64,000 nucleotides of DNA. Origin: Maratus speciosus. Taxonomy: Eukaryota; Arthropoda; Arachnida; Araneae; Salticidae. Shown here piece by piece: positions 1 through 12,165 of the stretch. Where the stretch lies: positions 29,514,852 to 29,578,851 of the forward strand of contig OZ010800.1 in the NCBI GenBank assembly GCA_963932465.1. Direction: 5' to 3'. Below the pieces are notes generated by a model. It searched no databases and had not been told where the DNA came from. It saw only the letters and a program-made list of their open reading frames with translations. Each line of letters starts with the position of its first letter. Positions within the stretch are counted from its first letter, which is position 1. Both the position numbers and the translations under genes were made by a program.

Positions 1-222
1 GCTATTGTGTTCTATTAGAAATCGAATTGGTATGTTTGGATACTTGACAAAAATTGCAAAACATGTTTATTTTGAATTTTCCCGAAATTTGACCCCCTTG
101 CCGCGGTAAAAGATTTTAACCAATCGGTGTAATATTTTACGTATTTATTAATTTTTACAAAAGGCAACTTTACAGCCCTATTACGTTTCGATTATAAATA
201 TTTCGATTTTTTCGACCCACCC
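1..222. mobile_element. Right terminus of a TA-flanked inverted-repeat element (partial)
   Basis: The segment ends in CGACCCACCC followed by TA at 223-224. Read inward on the minus strand it gives GGGTGGGTCGAAAAAAT and then, further in, a block containing AAAGTTGCCTTTTG. This matches the order of blocks at both ends of the 15,924-19,980 element (GGGTG, GCGAAAAAAA, then AAAAGTTGCC). The other end lies outside the window. The family is inferred from these shared terminal blocks only. Confidence 0.4.
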
Positions 223-239
223 TAACATACAACTATAGT

Positions 240-900
240 ATTTATACACACCATATTCTATGCATAAATATAGTGAAACTTAAAAGCGTATATCGTATTA
301 CAAATGCATTTCCGGCCATCACCGCTATTATACAGTATTTAGTATAGAACATTCATTCTGAAATCTTTTGCGTGGCCCTGTAAATGCTACGCACTCCGTA
401 TTATACATAAAATAACTTATAGAAAACGTCACCGACGTAAAACAATTTCATTACATATGAAAGAGTTTCACATAATTAAAATAAGCCGATAACAATTTCC
501 CCTTATATAATTATGTAACGGAAAACTTTTGTGTGGCCCTGTAAATGAGTAATAAATATTCTTTGCATCACATATTCTACAGAATGCATATTTTAGTACA
601 CTTTGTAAATGAATATCAATTTTATTATGTTTGAAAGAGTGTAACGTCGTTAAAATTCATTTGGAACGACTTTTTCCCATTGGCCCTAATGTAACGGTAA
701 ACTTGTCACTGTCCCTGCAAATAAACAAAACATGCTACAAACTTCATTTAAAACAGGGTTCTTGCCAGGATAAACGTAAATAGCATCCAGAAATTTCGGG
801 GCAATCCGAGTACATTTACGAGAGTTCGAGCGCGGACAGACGGACAGACAAACCGAAGTCATAAACACTTTTCAACTTTGTTGGAAAGTATTAAAAACCT
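240..900 (-). repeat. Boxed dispersed repeat, copy A (~165 bp spacing)
   Basis: Boxes related to GGCCCTGTAAATG recur near 373, 532 and 706, spaced about 162 and 174 bp. On the minus strand each reads as CATTTACAGGGCCACACAAAAG followed by a CCGTTACA-like block. The copy ends near 840-900 in GTCTGTC-rich sequence and TTGGAAAGTATTAAAAAC. The same order of blocks occurs at 9,640-10,370, 20,360-21,300 and 60,340-60,960. No coding capacity is visible. It is probably a non-autonomous interspersed element with internal tandem units; its class is unknown. Confidence 0.65.
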
Positions 901-3900
901 TTACAATAGTAATTTGCTTACTACATGCAAATGGACTTTCTTTCAGCGAATACTTATTTCAACATCTTGATGGAAAAACAACGGCTCCAAAAGGATTTTC
1001 TGGACCTATAGGAAACAACTTGAAAAGTGCTAACATATGGAAATCCATCTAGTACGAGTTAATTTTGAGAATTTAAGTACGGACTTTGAAATTTGTCAAG
1101 CTGCGTATTTTCTCAAGATTTAATGAAATTCCACAAAACTTCATTATTCTCGTTTGTTAACAACATCCAACAATAATTTGTTTTTATATATGTGTTATAA
1201 GACTTCTTCCCAAAATGTAAAGTTTACACTAAATATGTTATTAAAATTTATAGTCATCTGTGGTTAAAAATCCAGTTTTAAGTTTCTAGCATGAAACGAT
1301 CTGTTCATATGTGGGAAATGATTAAATGTTCAGGTACTTGGAAAAACAGTATAAAGGCATCATCGATCAAGCCATTCAGAGAAATGTGCATTTAGGCAAT
1401 GATGAAAATATACTTTTGTCAAGGATTTGAAGTTCCTCTCCTTAACTTTGATGGTTCCAAATACACAGATTTAATAATTGGAACCACTGTAAACTAACGG
1501 ACCCTCCTGTCTCGACGGAGTTATCGGGTAAAGAATTTAAAAAATTGTACAAACAGGGGAAATACCAGATTTTAGGTTTTCCCTTTCATACTCAAACACA
1601 CACAAACAGTAGAAAGGTGTGTCAAAATTGTCACTAAAGCTGCTTCAACCATCTCTGGATATAAATCTCTGGATGAGAGATGAATCTTGGGAAAGTTGAA
1701 GTCCCGCAATGTAATGACAAAGTTTGATACTAAGAAGTATTGTATGCCAGTATGTTGAATAGCTAATACAACAAAGGGTGGGAAGGAGGGTGGAAGCCGA
1801 TACATAGTCGTCCCTTCGTGGTGACTTCTGGGTAGTATTTGCTTAATATAAGCAGATATAAGTTAATGGTGATTTTTTTTAAGTTACTTCATACTGAAAT
1901 TGTAAAACTATGACGTCCTTGTAGAACCGAAAAACAAATTAATTTTACAAAACCTTTTCAGCCGAAAGTTTATGCATCAAAAAGGAAAAATGTTTTCACT
2001 ATTACATGTTAACTCATTAATTATCGTTCCTGCGACATTCACGGGCTGCGTCCTTTATTCAGATTGTTCGATTCCCACCAGATTTACAGTGGTCGTATTA
2101 TATACGGAAAATTTTATTATTCCTACCAGAAACCTTAATCTGTAATCTTCATGACCGTTTTATTAAAAATAAGCTATAGAAAGGTACAATGAAGATATCA
2201 TGTTCATTGTGGTATCATTTTCATCTAGTGGTAGGAAGAATAAAATTTTTCCTATAGAACGCGACCCCTGGATTTATAAAATAGTGCAATTGGCTTTATT
2301 ATGGTATCATTTTACCTGTCAATAAATAAGGTGAATATTTTTTTTTTTCAAAAAAGTCGTTCCAATAAGCAATTTGAATTTTTAAACCGTAATTTAATGC
2401 GACCGTTAAGTGGTTAAAATGGAAAAGTTCCTTTTTTTCTAAACCCTATACTAAAGTTTCACCCTAATGTACATGCGCTTTAGAACATGGGATAGGTAGC
2501 TGTCTACTTTAAAAAATCAATAGGCTATTATTTATACTTTTTTCTGCCCCCTTCCATAATTTAACATTATATATATATCTTTTTTTTAAATTTTACAATT
2601 CCACACCATAACAAATGACACAATAACTAGAAAAAAATAACGATAACGCGTGTATTTTGTTTTTATTTGCCAATAAAAATCCAGATGTCTCGCTATATTG
2701 TTGTATTTTTAAAATGAACGTTATTCTAAACTGAAAATGACCATTTTTCATATGTACAATACGCGAAAACTTTAACAAAACGTGTTTTGAAATGAAGTCG
2801 TATCTTCATTTGAATGTTTTTGAAGTTAAAAAAATTGATTCTAATACGAACGCTTCAATTCCAATAAAACAATTTAGGAAAAAGATAATAATAAAAAAAA
2901 TCGTTTGCAATATATGACGTCAATTTCGTAAATATGACATAAAAAAAGTTTTAAAAACCGTTGCTACATTTTATTTCTTACTTCTTTGCAAATTTGAATA
3001 TTTAATTATGTCATTTAGATAAATGTTTTAATTCTTTAAACTCATTCATTATATTCTATGATAATATAAATACGATTTTTCTGTGATTTATATTAAACAG
3101 ACATTGAAACTTAGCCATTATTTTTTAGAATTAGCTTTCTCTTTTTAAACCAAATTTCTTAACTGACAGTTTCTGCTTCTACAACGCGGGATAGCCCGCC
3201 ATTGGCACAGGCTACCAGATACCGCGTTGCCAGTTTATTAAAAAAATTACAATATTATTTAACAATAGTTTTAACAATAAGAATTAAAGGTAATAGTCAA
3301 AATAATAATAAAAGTAATTATAAATGTAATATTAAAAGTAATAATAGAACAGATGAGCTGGGAGCTTTACAGACGAAAATGTGTATTATTTTCAACACGA
3401 ATATCAGATGAATAAAATGTTCTTAAGTCTCTACATACTTTCAGGTGCATTAGTTTGATAGTTATTATCAAGCGTTCAAGTGTTCTGTTGTCAGATAACT
3501 TTTAGGTTATGGATAACCTGCGTGTATGGCTGTTCTATGCACAAGAGTTTTCTAAATTTTATATTCTCGATTTAGTTAGGCACTATTTGGCCTTAAGTTC
3601 ATGTTTCTGTTCAATAGTGCTAATCTTGTTCATCTATTGGCATTTGCGGATTTTTAAAAATTAGTTGATTGTTATAGTTGTTTGTATTAGTTGATTTCAT
3701 GTTAATCGCTGTGGATATGGGTTTTATGAGTGGAAATATGAGTTTCCGTTTAAAAAATATGGGTAATGAATATTCGGATACCTCTGTTAAAGATGGCTGA
3801 TATACTGCCCGTTAACAGAACATAAATAAGAATCGATTTTAATTTGAAACACAAATATATTTTTAACCATTTAGTATGTTTTTAGATTTCTCAACAGCTA

Positions 3901-4139
3901 TAATAAAAAGCATTTTTGGTATTTTCGTTTTAACGATCAGTTAATTGTAAATATTTTCACTATATTATCTTATTTATCTGAACAGCACATTTTGCCTACT
4001 ACGGTAATCAGTTTCTCCGGACAAATCTTGAATTAAAGATAATATATCAATGAATTTCATCTTCCGTTATAAAGCAATATGGATCTTTATCTCAAATGTC
4101 CTCCCGTATGGCTAAAAACGATACGAACGTCACTGCGCT
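901..4139. other. AT-rich sequence without recognised genes
   Basis: I see no conserved protein, RNA gene or clear repeat boundary here. Short reading frames (for example near 1,572-1,805 and 3,202-3,411) have low-complexity or AT-driven composition and no recognisable motif. A few imperfect A/T homopolymers occur. Confidence 0.5.
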
Positions 4140-4620
4140 ATTACATGTTCTAAAGTGTGAAACAAAATTCGGCTGTTAAAGATCAAATTTTTTAGTTGAT
4201 GTAGAACAGTAGGATTTGGTTTAAGAATGATAGACCTATATGCAATATACTAAAACTATCCCTCAAATGTTATATAACTTTTTTAAAAGGGTAATTATTC
4301 AGAATTGGTTTCACCTGATAATAGAACTTTTCAGCTAATTTTATAACAACGCATGCACAACGAAATGTTATGTACTAAAACCATTCCAGAAGATTGCGTT
4401 CAAAATAAAAGTGCAAATTTTATCAAAATTTGTACAGTAGAACTTTAAAAAAAGACCAAATCACTTTCCCCTATAATTCTATGGCTATGCAGCGTAAAAC
4501 AATGTTACACACTAAAACCTTCCCTGAAAAACTAACAGTGCAAGTTTAATTGAAATTATTTCAAGAACCCAAATTATAAGCAGCCGGAATGAAATTTCAC
4601 TCTCAGAAATAAAACTCTCA
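4140..4620 (+). repeat. Dispersed repeat shared with the Helitron interior at 30.7-31.3 kb
   Basis: Blocks such as ACTAAAACCTTCCCTGAAAAA, AACAGTGCAAGTTT and AGAACTTT occur here in the same order as at 30,755-31,320. Within each locus the block set recurs about every 160-180 bp. This is likely an old fragment of the same tandem-unit element that forms part of the 30,554-33,301 insertion. There is no coding signal. Confidence 0.6.
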
Positions 4621-4629
4621 CTTTTGACG

Positions 4630-5479
4630 ATTCAGAAATCCTCGAGCTGTATTTCGTCGTTTTCGTCGATCATTTCCTATTAACATCACGTGACTTTTAA
4701 CGAAACGTAAACTCTCAAATATTTGACGAAAGTTTTGCCTCAATCACGGTCAGACTCAATGCATTTTAAGGAAGCAGTTGCTGTACCTCCTCAAATCCTG
4801 CGATTTTAGCAAGCAGATATTTGCTTGTTTATGTTAGTCCTGTAATAATCTATTTTAAAACAGCACTTAATGCTTTTCTGAAAATACTGAAATATAGGTA
4901 GTTATTGTTTCTTCATTAGTTATTTTTTTAGCTGTTAGAATTTTTAGGAATGCTTATTATTATTATTATTATTTTATTTATATGTTGTCGTTCGTTATGT
5001 TTTAATTCGAAAAGAATAAATTTCCTGTGTTCTTCAAAACCATTCAAAAAGAAAATCAGGACAATAAAATTTCCAGGATAACTTCCAGGATATCTTTTTT
5101 TTTAAAGAAGTATATTATGTTTTCAATCAAATTAAAAATAAACATAATTGATCGCTCTCCCCTTTATTAACAGTAGAGTGTTAAAATCTTATCCACCTAC
5201 TCAAAGTGATAAAATCTCACGCAATACGCACTTCACAAATCGTTATTTGTGAGCAACAAATTAACCAGACCATATTCTAATCATTCATTGATCAAAGAAA
5301 ATTTCAGTAGTAAATTATTTAATGAAGCCATATTATAATTATTCATTGATACGAGGAAACCATACAAATAAAAGAATTTCTTAAATCTTTCAGAAATTAT
5401 AGCAGCGCCGATAAAATTGCAATCTAAGTTATAAAAATATAAATACAAAGCAGAATTCATTACACCAATCTAAAAGCTC
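4630..5479. other. No recognised feature
   Basis: AT-rich intergenic or intronic sequence. It holds a short ATT trinucleotide run near 4,957-4,980 and nothing else I can support. Confidence 0.4.
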
Positions 5480-5483
5480 ACAC

Positions 5484-5570
5484 TTTCAAGTCTCCAGTAG
5501 CGAGGTGGGAAGAGCAGCGGCCTCCCACACCAAAGGTCGTGGGTTCGAATTACGGAGAGGAAAGAGAGAG
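5484..5570 (+). repeat. tRNA-derived SINE head
   Basis: An A-box-like TAGCGAGGTGGGAAGAGCAG is followed about 30 bp later by a B-box-like GGTTCGAATTAC, the spacing expected of an RNA polymerase III internal promoter in a tRNA-derived sequence. The arms do not form a good cloverleaf and the acceptor stem is poor, so this is not a functional tRNA. The likely reading is the 5' head of an old SINE or a tRNA pseudogene. Confidence 0.6.
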
Positions 5571-6021
5571 AAGTGATTTTTTTCTTTCCCCGTGTCAAAT
5601 ACTGGAGCTTCCAAACTGTTTGATAGATGGCACCACCAGGCCTTTTTTTGACGAAACTATTGACGAAATATATATCGTCAAGCAAGTGAAGAAACTTATT
5701 TGATCAATTTTACGAAATATTCGCTCGGAGCATTTTCCAGGAAACCATTTCGTCAAAAACAAAGAAAATTTCGGGAAATCTGAGTATTCATTTCTGAGTG
5801 TGTTCCATTTGCATTTTAGATACATAATAGATTACCCGATTTGATATTTGTTAAATTCGTGTTTTATTTAATTTAATTTTCTTTTTGGCGTTTTAATGTC
5901 GTTTGTAAATTTAGCTATGGAATACTAAACGAAAACAAACAAATACTGAATTATGTACAATGCTTTTGAGCAATTAAGTTAATCTTTTGTAACTGGTCTG
6001 CTGGCGTATTTAAAAAGAAAA

Positions 6022-6885
6022 ATAAGCTTGAAAATTACTTTAAAATACCTCAAAAATCTATAAATTGAGATAAACTTTTCAAACAAATTACTGAAAATAC
6101 ATTTTGTTTTCTATTAGACGTTGAAATAATTGAATGTGCGATGTTTGGAGATCAAATTGCAGTAAAAGCTAAATTTATAGTTGGGTTAGGTTGTTGCCAA
6201 CTACAATATGATTCTATATAGCGTTACTCATAGATATGTCTTTTCTTTATAACATTGAATTAATAGCAAACAGATATATCTTTCGTAATTGGGTTTCACG
6301 CACATTTAAAAATATCAGTGCATGAAAATTAATTTAAAATGAATAAAATATCTGTAAACTGAGATAAGCTTTTCAAACAAATATTGCTGAAAGAACTTTT
6401 TGTATTCCGTTAGACATTGAACAATCAATTGTGCGATGTTTACAAGTCAAATTTCACTAAAAGATAAATTTATGGTTAAGTTAGGTTGTTTCCACCAACA
6501 ATATGATATTTGTTACTCATAAGCATGTCTTTTCCTTATTTTATTTTACTTTTTCTTATTGCATTATGAGCAAACGTGTAAATCTTTCCTCATTGGGTTG
6601 CATGCACATTTAAAAATGTCCATACCTGAAAATTATTTTAAAATCCATTAAAATGAGAAAATTGAGATACAATTTTCAAATAAATTTCATTTTAAAGAAA
6701 CTTTTCTATTCGAGAGCGTAAAAAATGAAATTGTATGATGTTCAGAAGTTAAGAAATATTTCAAAAAGGCACAATTTATGGGTTAGGCTGTTGCCATCAT
6801 CTGTATAATGTCAGCGTTACTCACTGGTATATTTTTACTTTATGATGTAGATAGATGGCGTACAAACCAGAATTTCACTAAATGC
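6022..6885 (+). repeat. Tandem repeat, ~300 bp unit, three copies
   Basis: GAAAATTACTTTAAAATACC near 6,030 recurs as GAAAATTAATTTAAAAT near 6,325 and GAAAATTATTTTAAAATCC near 6,629, so the spacing is about 295 and 304 bp. Each unit also holds TCAAACAAAT, a GTGCGATGTT-like block, TTAGGTTGTT and GTTACTCA in that order. The units are diverged. No coding potential is seen. Confidence 0.7.
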
Positions 6886-7538
6886 TACGCCGTTTGGTGG
6901 ATTTGTTTTGTATTGAAGTGGAAAACGTATATTTTTCTGTTACACCCACAAAAAGAATAACGCGCATTCTGATATTAAAGCTCATGGATTTTATTATGGT
7001 TGTGAAACAATAACTTTATGTTAACTGTTTGCTTTTTAAACGATTTGTGAACGAGAATTCACAAATCTGAGTTACTGGGATTGCCATATTATTTCATTTT
7101 AATTTATTTTGCACGGGAAGTGCCTTAACTTTGACATAGCACTTTTTTAAGAGACAAATCATTAAGCTCTTGTCGACAACCTCATCGCAGGCATGAAAAA
7201 CAGATACTCAAGAGCATTAATATTTAAGGGGTCCGCAGACCATATAAAATTCCTTCATTCTCTTCAAATATACTCTTTTTTGTCATTTAGAGGTACTCAA
7301 AGTGGTGCGGAGCGTCTATATATGTTTTTGACATCATTTCAAGGAGTAAAAATTCCGAAAAACATATTTTATTGTTTTATTTTTTTCTATTAGTTTTAAT
7401 TTATTGAGCATTTCTAATTTTATACCCATGTACGGCTATATTGAGGTTTGGTCCACATTATTTAAACAGTGTATATTGTATAGAGAATTTTGTAAATCTA
7501 CCATTAAATTTGCTCATTTTCATTTGAATTTTTTGCAG
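6886..7538. other. No recognised feature
   Basis: AT-rich sequence between the ~300 bp tandem array and the mariner relic. I see nothing I can name. Confidence 0.4.
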
Positions 7539-7540
7539 TA

Positions 7541-8078
7541 TACGAGATCTGTCTGATAAGTATCATACTTTTATTTTTTCCCGCGTGGAATAATTATTTT
7601 AAAGGTCTGCCACTGTGCACACTGGAAGGAGACAGCTTAATGCACAAACCTCAGATTTCTCCATGAATTTCAGTGAGCCAGTCTTTGCTTGTTGGCCGCC
7701 GAGTGAGACGGGTTGAAAAAAGGTACTGCATCAAATTTTGTCAAAGCTTGGTGAACCTGAAAGCGAAACAATTCGTAAGATTCATGCTCATTCGTCGCAC
7801 CTGGTTCAGACTTTCTTGGCAAAATATTGAATTCCAGTCGTTCATCAAATTCCATACTCTTCAGACATGGCTCCTTACGGCTTCTAGCTTCTTCCAAAAT
7901 TGAAGACGCCATTGAAAAATTCCCGTTTTCAGAGTACAGAAGAGATATGCAGAATGCGACGGCGGAGTTGAACACCATTCCAAAAAAAGCCTTCCTGAAG
8001 TATTTTCTCCCATGGAATGAATGTTGGGCTAAGTGGATGCAGGCGCAAGGGTTCTACCTTGAAGGGGATTTGGGTATC
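7541..8078 (+). pseudogene. Internally deleted mariner-like transposase relic
   Basis: The segment opens with a mariner-style terminus (ACGAGATCTGTCTGATAAG, preceded by TA). A short stretch resembling the transposase N-terminus follows (VEKRYCIKFCQ, near 7,710). The reading then passes directly to the C-terminal region: HTLQ/SSDMAPYGF near 7,853-7,890, the LLPKLKTPLKNSRF block with a stop before it, and AKWMQAQGFYLEGD near 8,030-8,080. Several frame changes are needed and the central catalytic part is missing, so it cannot make transposase. The N-terminal, SSDMAPYGF and C-terminal YxEGD patterns are typical of mariner transposases, including those fused in SETMAR. No matching right terminus is recognised; sequence after 8,085 changes abruptly to a GTGAC-rich block. 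Confidence 0.72.
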
Positions 8079-8090
8079 ACCCGTAAGGCA

Positions 8091-8355
8091 TGGTGACGTC
8101 ATGGCGACGTCGTTGTGAAGTCACACTGTGATTTTGTGACCGTCGATGTGACGTCATAGTGACTAAAATGCGAGGTCGTTATGGCCGTTTTAGAGGTCGT
8201 TTGTGACGTCACATTGTGACCACTCTGTGAAGTCACGGTGTGACAAATTTGTGAAAAGTGTGTCATTTGTGACTACTTTGGCATTAACTTTGTGACGAAC
8301 CTGTGACGACAGCGACAATGCTTTGACGTCACACTGTGACTAATTTGTGAAATAT
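8091..8355. repeat. GTGAC / TGACGTCA motif cluster 1
   Basis: About 260 bp are dominated by GTGAC, GTCAC and palindromic TGACGTCA words (near 8,093, 8,150, 8,204 and 8,323), mixed with TTTGTGAC and GTCATTTGTGAC. TGACGTCA is the consensus CREB/ATF site, but the density looks like degenerate tandem repetition of a ~10-20 bp unit rather than a designed enhancer. A related cluster lies at 12,166-12,440. Confidence 0.6.
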
Positions 8356-8397
8356 GTGTCATTTGTGACGAACTTGTCATAAACAATGGTGATGATT

Positions 8398-9115
8398 TCA
8401 AATGAAAATCAAATTTCAAATTAATTGCTTAAAAGGGCAAAGGCCAACGTAGAGAAAAAGATTCCAAGCCGGGTCTCGAATCCGGGCCATCAGTGTAGCG
8501 CACTGACATTCTACCGACTAAACCACATAGAACGGCAACCAGCCTGGAAAATTTCTTACTAGTACATGTTTGCAAAGCTACAAACGCAGCACAAGATGGA
8601 ATATTTATCGTGAGCAGGCAACATCGGGTAAACACGAAACTTAATTAAATCGAGCATCGATACAAACTATATAAATACTTGGAAATTTTTCCATATAGAA
8701 CCATTCGCCTTCCATACAATATTTCAAATGAAATTCAAATTTCAAATTAATTGCTTAAAATGCAATTTTAATTTGAAATTTGATTTTCATTTGAAATATG
8801 CAAGGCGAATGTTTCTCTCTGGAAAAATTTCCAAGTATTTATATAGTTTGAATCACTGCTGGATTTAATTAAGTTTCGTGTTTGCCCCATGTCGGTGGCT
8901 CATGATAAATATTCCATCTTGTGCTGAGTTTATAGCCTTGCCAACATGTAATAGTAAGACATTTTCCAGGCTGGGTCTCGTTCCATGTGGTTTAGTCGGT
9001 AGAATGTCAGTGCGCTATACTGATGGCCCGGATTCAAGTACCGTTATGGAATTTTTTTTCACTATGTTGGCTTTTGCGCCTTTTAAGCAATCAATTTGAA
9101 ATTTGATTTCCATTT
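8398..9115. repeat. Foldback: two inverted arms each holding a tRNA-like sequence
   Basis: The left arm (about 8,398-8,750) and right arm (about 8,765-9,115) are inverted copies. Shared blocks in mirror order are ATTTGAAATTTGATTTTCAT, GGCGAATG, CCAAGTATTTATATAGTTT, AATTAAGTTTCGTGTTT, CATCTTGTGCTG and the tRNA-like core. The tRNA-like core lies at 8,455-8,545 on the minus strand and 8,975-9,045 on the plus strand. It carries TGGTTTAGTCGGTAGAATG (A box) and CCCGGATTCGAG (B box; CCCGGATTCAAG in the right copy). These are probably two head-to-head copies of a tRNA-derived SINE, or a single foldback element that captured one. Confidence 0.75.
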
Positions 9116-9119
9116 GAAA

Positions 9120-9639
9120 TATTGTTTGCAAGGCGAATGTTTCTCTCTGGAAAAAATTCCAAGCATTAATACTGTGATGATTCTTGTTATAAACACTGTG
9201 ATGAATTTTAAAATAAAGTTTTGTTTGAAATATACAATATTATCTTTTTACCGTACTTTTTAGCAAAGTATCGCTATTTTGGAATCCTATTCTTCTAAAA
9301 TACTTTTAATTTTTATACTGAAAAAAAACAATGCTTATCAACTGGCATTCTTTTTTATTAAGTTCTAAGCTTGATCTTGAGTTCAAGCTTTATATTAAGA
9401 ATGTGTACGTGTTTATGTGTTGTAATTTGTTATTAATTTATTAAATACGGACATGGAATCTAACGGATATTAATATATTTCCTATTTAAAGAAGAATAAG
9501 ATAAGCCATATTTATTTAAATTTTTTATTCCCGTGTATATTGTATTTTGTTAATATGAGCTAAATAGATTTGGTATGATGTAAGGAAATGACTGATCTGG
9601 GAAATAGAAAAAAAACAAGTAAGAAAAATCATGCGTTAA
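9120..9639. other. No recognised feature
   Basis: AT-rich sequence. The first ~50 bp still resemble the SINE-like flank at 8,800-8,840 (CGAATGTTTCTCTCTGGAAA). Nothing else is identified. Confidence 0.4.
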
Positions 9640-10370
9640 GCATAGATTATAAAGCACTTTCCAACGCTTCCTGGATGCTTTAACTAGACATCGTAATTTA
9701 AGGAAATAACGTAAATAAGATAACTAAGTAAATATTTTAGAAAACGCATAAAACATTTGAAAAACTGATTTCAGCAGTTACCGTCCATAGCCAAATATGT
9801 TTTCCAATTCCTTTGAATAGCCCTGTATTTAATCTGTAGGTTGATATATACTAGTATATAATGTGAAAATTTAGTTTAGCAAGAAAACGCATAACAAGCT
9901 GAAATTCTCATTCAGCAATTTATACTAATATATGAAAACATACTTGAATACTTTTGTACAACCCTGTAGTTTACCTAGAATCTTTATTACACGCCACTAT
10001 TTAGTTAAAATTTAATTCAAATTAAAACACTCTTAAAACTGCTGAAATCACATTTCCAGAAATTATAATTTATAGACGGCCATATATCCATTTCCTTGCG
10101 TGACCCTGTGTATCATTTTATCCATATTCTAAAAACATTTCTTAGTAAATTAAATGCAGTTCAACATAAAAATCCATAACTCATCTAAAAAACACCTTTA
10201 AGCAATTTGCGCCCATACCCTTTAACTCTTACGCATACTTTTGTGTAGCCCTGTATATGAATTATAGCTTTTATATACACCATACACTATGCATAAATAT
10301 AGAGAATCATAAAAGCGCATATTATAATTAAAAATGCATTTCCAGCAATTATCGCCAATGAACAGTACAA
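9640..10370 (-). repeat. Boxed dispersed repeat, copy B (~142 bp spacing)
   Basis: CCCTGTA boxes occur near 9,816, 9,955, 10,100 and 10,241, spaced about 139-145 bp, each preceded by a TTTTGTGTAGC-like block. The segment from TATACACCATACACTATGC to the end corresponds to 240-330 of copy A. The 9,640-10,240 part matches the inverse of 20,910-21,290 in copy C. No coding capacity is visible. Confidence 0.65.
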
Positions 10371-12165
10371 TATCAACTTTTATAAATATCATAAATTATA
10401 AATATTTTTTTATAAATATTATAAATATCAAATTTTAAAACGTATAATAAAGCAGTTTAATCTATAAACTTGTTATCAGGCATAAAAAACACTTTATTTC
10501 AATGCTTAAATGTCATATTTTATTTTTTAATGCGAAGTATCGAACGTGTATCGAAATGAGTTTACAATCGAAGAAAATTTAATAACTGATTCTGAATGTC
10601 TACAATTAAATGTTTGATTAAAATCACGAACAGTAAAAACGTGCTTACATACAAATTAAAAAATAAATATACCGATTTGAAAAACACTAAATAATTAGTA
10701 TGTATAATTGTACTATTAAACAACAACAAAGTACAATAGATGAATTAAATGTATTATTAGATTTAACAATTTCTCAAAAATCTCTCCATATGTTACAAGG
10801 AATTCCTATTATTTTATAATTTTGGCAAATGTTAAATCTGAAAACATTGATATGAAGATTTAGGATCTTAAATAATAATTTAAAATATTATTAGCAATGA
10901 AAAAAAGTCTTTCAAAAGTTTCAAAACTATAGTATATAAAACGACATTTCCCATTAATTATTAATATCCGTGTGTATCCGAAAATGGCGACGTCTTTTTC
11001 TTCCATAAAAAAAAGCACACGCAAAAGCTTACATTTTAGACTAGTAACTTACCGCATCTGTTAGAACAAAAAGTTCTCTTTTTACCCTGCGGTATCGTGG
11101 CAGACGATTTTGGGCAGGTGGATTTGGAACTTACATGTGCAATCATTTTATGAGACTGTCTGTATTTAAATTTTTGTATTTGAAGAATTTTCCAATGTAT
11201 TTTACCTTTTCTTTTTATAAGTTTTACCCCCCCCCCTCCCTTTTTCTATGTAAAGATTGTTTCACACATAATAAATACAAAATATCTTCTTAAAAAATAA
11301 TAAGATATAAATAAATATCGAGGATAAAAAAATTTTCTTTGTCAATCGTCATTCTTTTCATGTTAATTCCCCGTAGAATAAAACAATTCGTAAAATAACT
11401 TTTTTTTACAGTCATATCTCTAAAACACAAATTTGAAATACGAATAATAAATTATATCATGGGTTTTGCATAAATTTTGTATTTTTTTTTTAATTCGGAA
11501 AATGCTAATTTTATTTTAAAAGTCTGAAAGAAGTAGAAATTTTTAAAAAAATAGTTACTTAAAATAGGAACACTAACAGGAAAAAATATGACTTGAATGC
11601 AAATTATAAAGCAAGAAATGTATGTATGACTAATCTCTGAAGACTCTTTCTACGTGCTCATTAAAAGCTGCAGACTTAACTATAGAAGAAATTTTTTAGT
11701 TTGAAGCCACAAAAGTGTTTCGAATACCAGTGGTCGGTTAAAATAAATTAAAAATTTTCCTTCCTGCAAAATAAATATGTAAAGTGTATATATTTAATAT
11801 TCCTAACTCTAAATATGTTATCCAAATTGCTCCAGCACGTACCATTTTTCCGAGAAACACTTTTATAATAATAAGAATAAGAGAAGGATTATTATATTAA
11901 ATTGCAATACTAGATAAAATTGAAATCAGGAAAAAAGTATACTTTCACTCTCTTAGATATCAAATTGATAAAATATAGCATGAAAATCTAGTTTGTTGAT
12001 ACTTGTACCGTGCATTTTCCTTTATATCCCCCCCCCCACCATCTTTTCGTGTTTGAATTTACTATTTGCTATCCACTAATATATTTTCATTCCTTATGCC
12101 GCTGTAACTAGGGCCTTTTTCAAACCTGTCTCTTCATTTTCAAAGATTTTTGAAGTTCATATTTT
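10371..12165. other. AT-rich sequence without recognised genes
   Basis: No protein family, RNA gene or complete repeat is recognised. A poly-C run near 11,227-11,240 and another near 12,029 interrupt otherwise A/T-rich sequence. Confidence 0.45.

Noticed and set aside
8453..8545. Functional tRNA gene on the minus strand
   Set aside because: A and B boxes are present, but the acceptor stem does not pair well and the same sequence lies in a repeated, inverted element; a tRNA-derived SINE is more likely.
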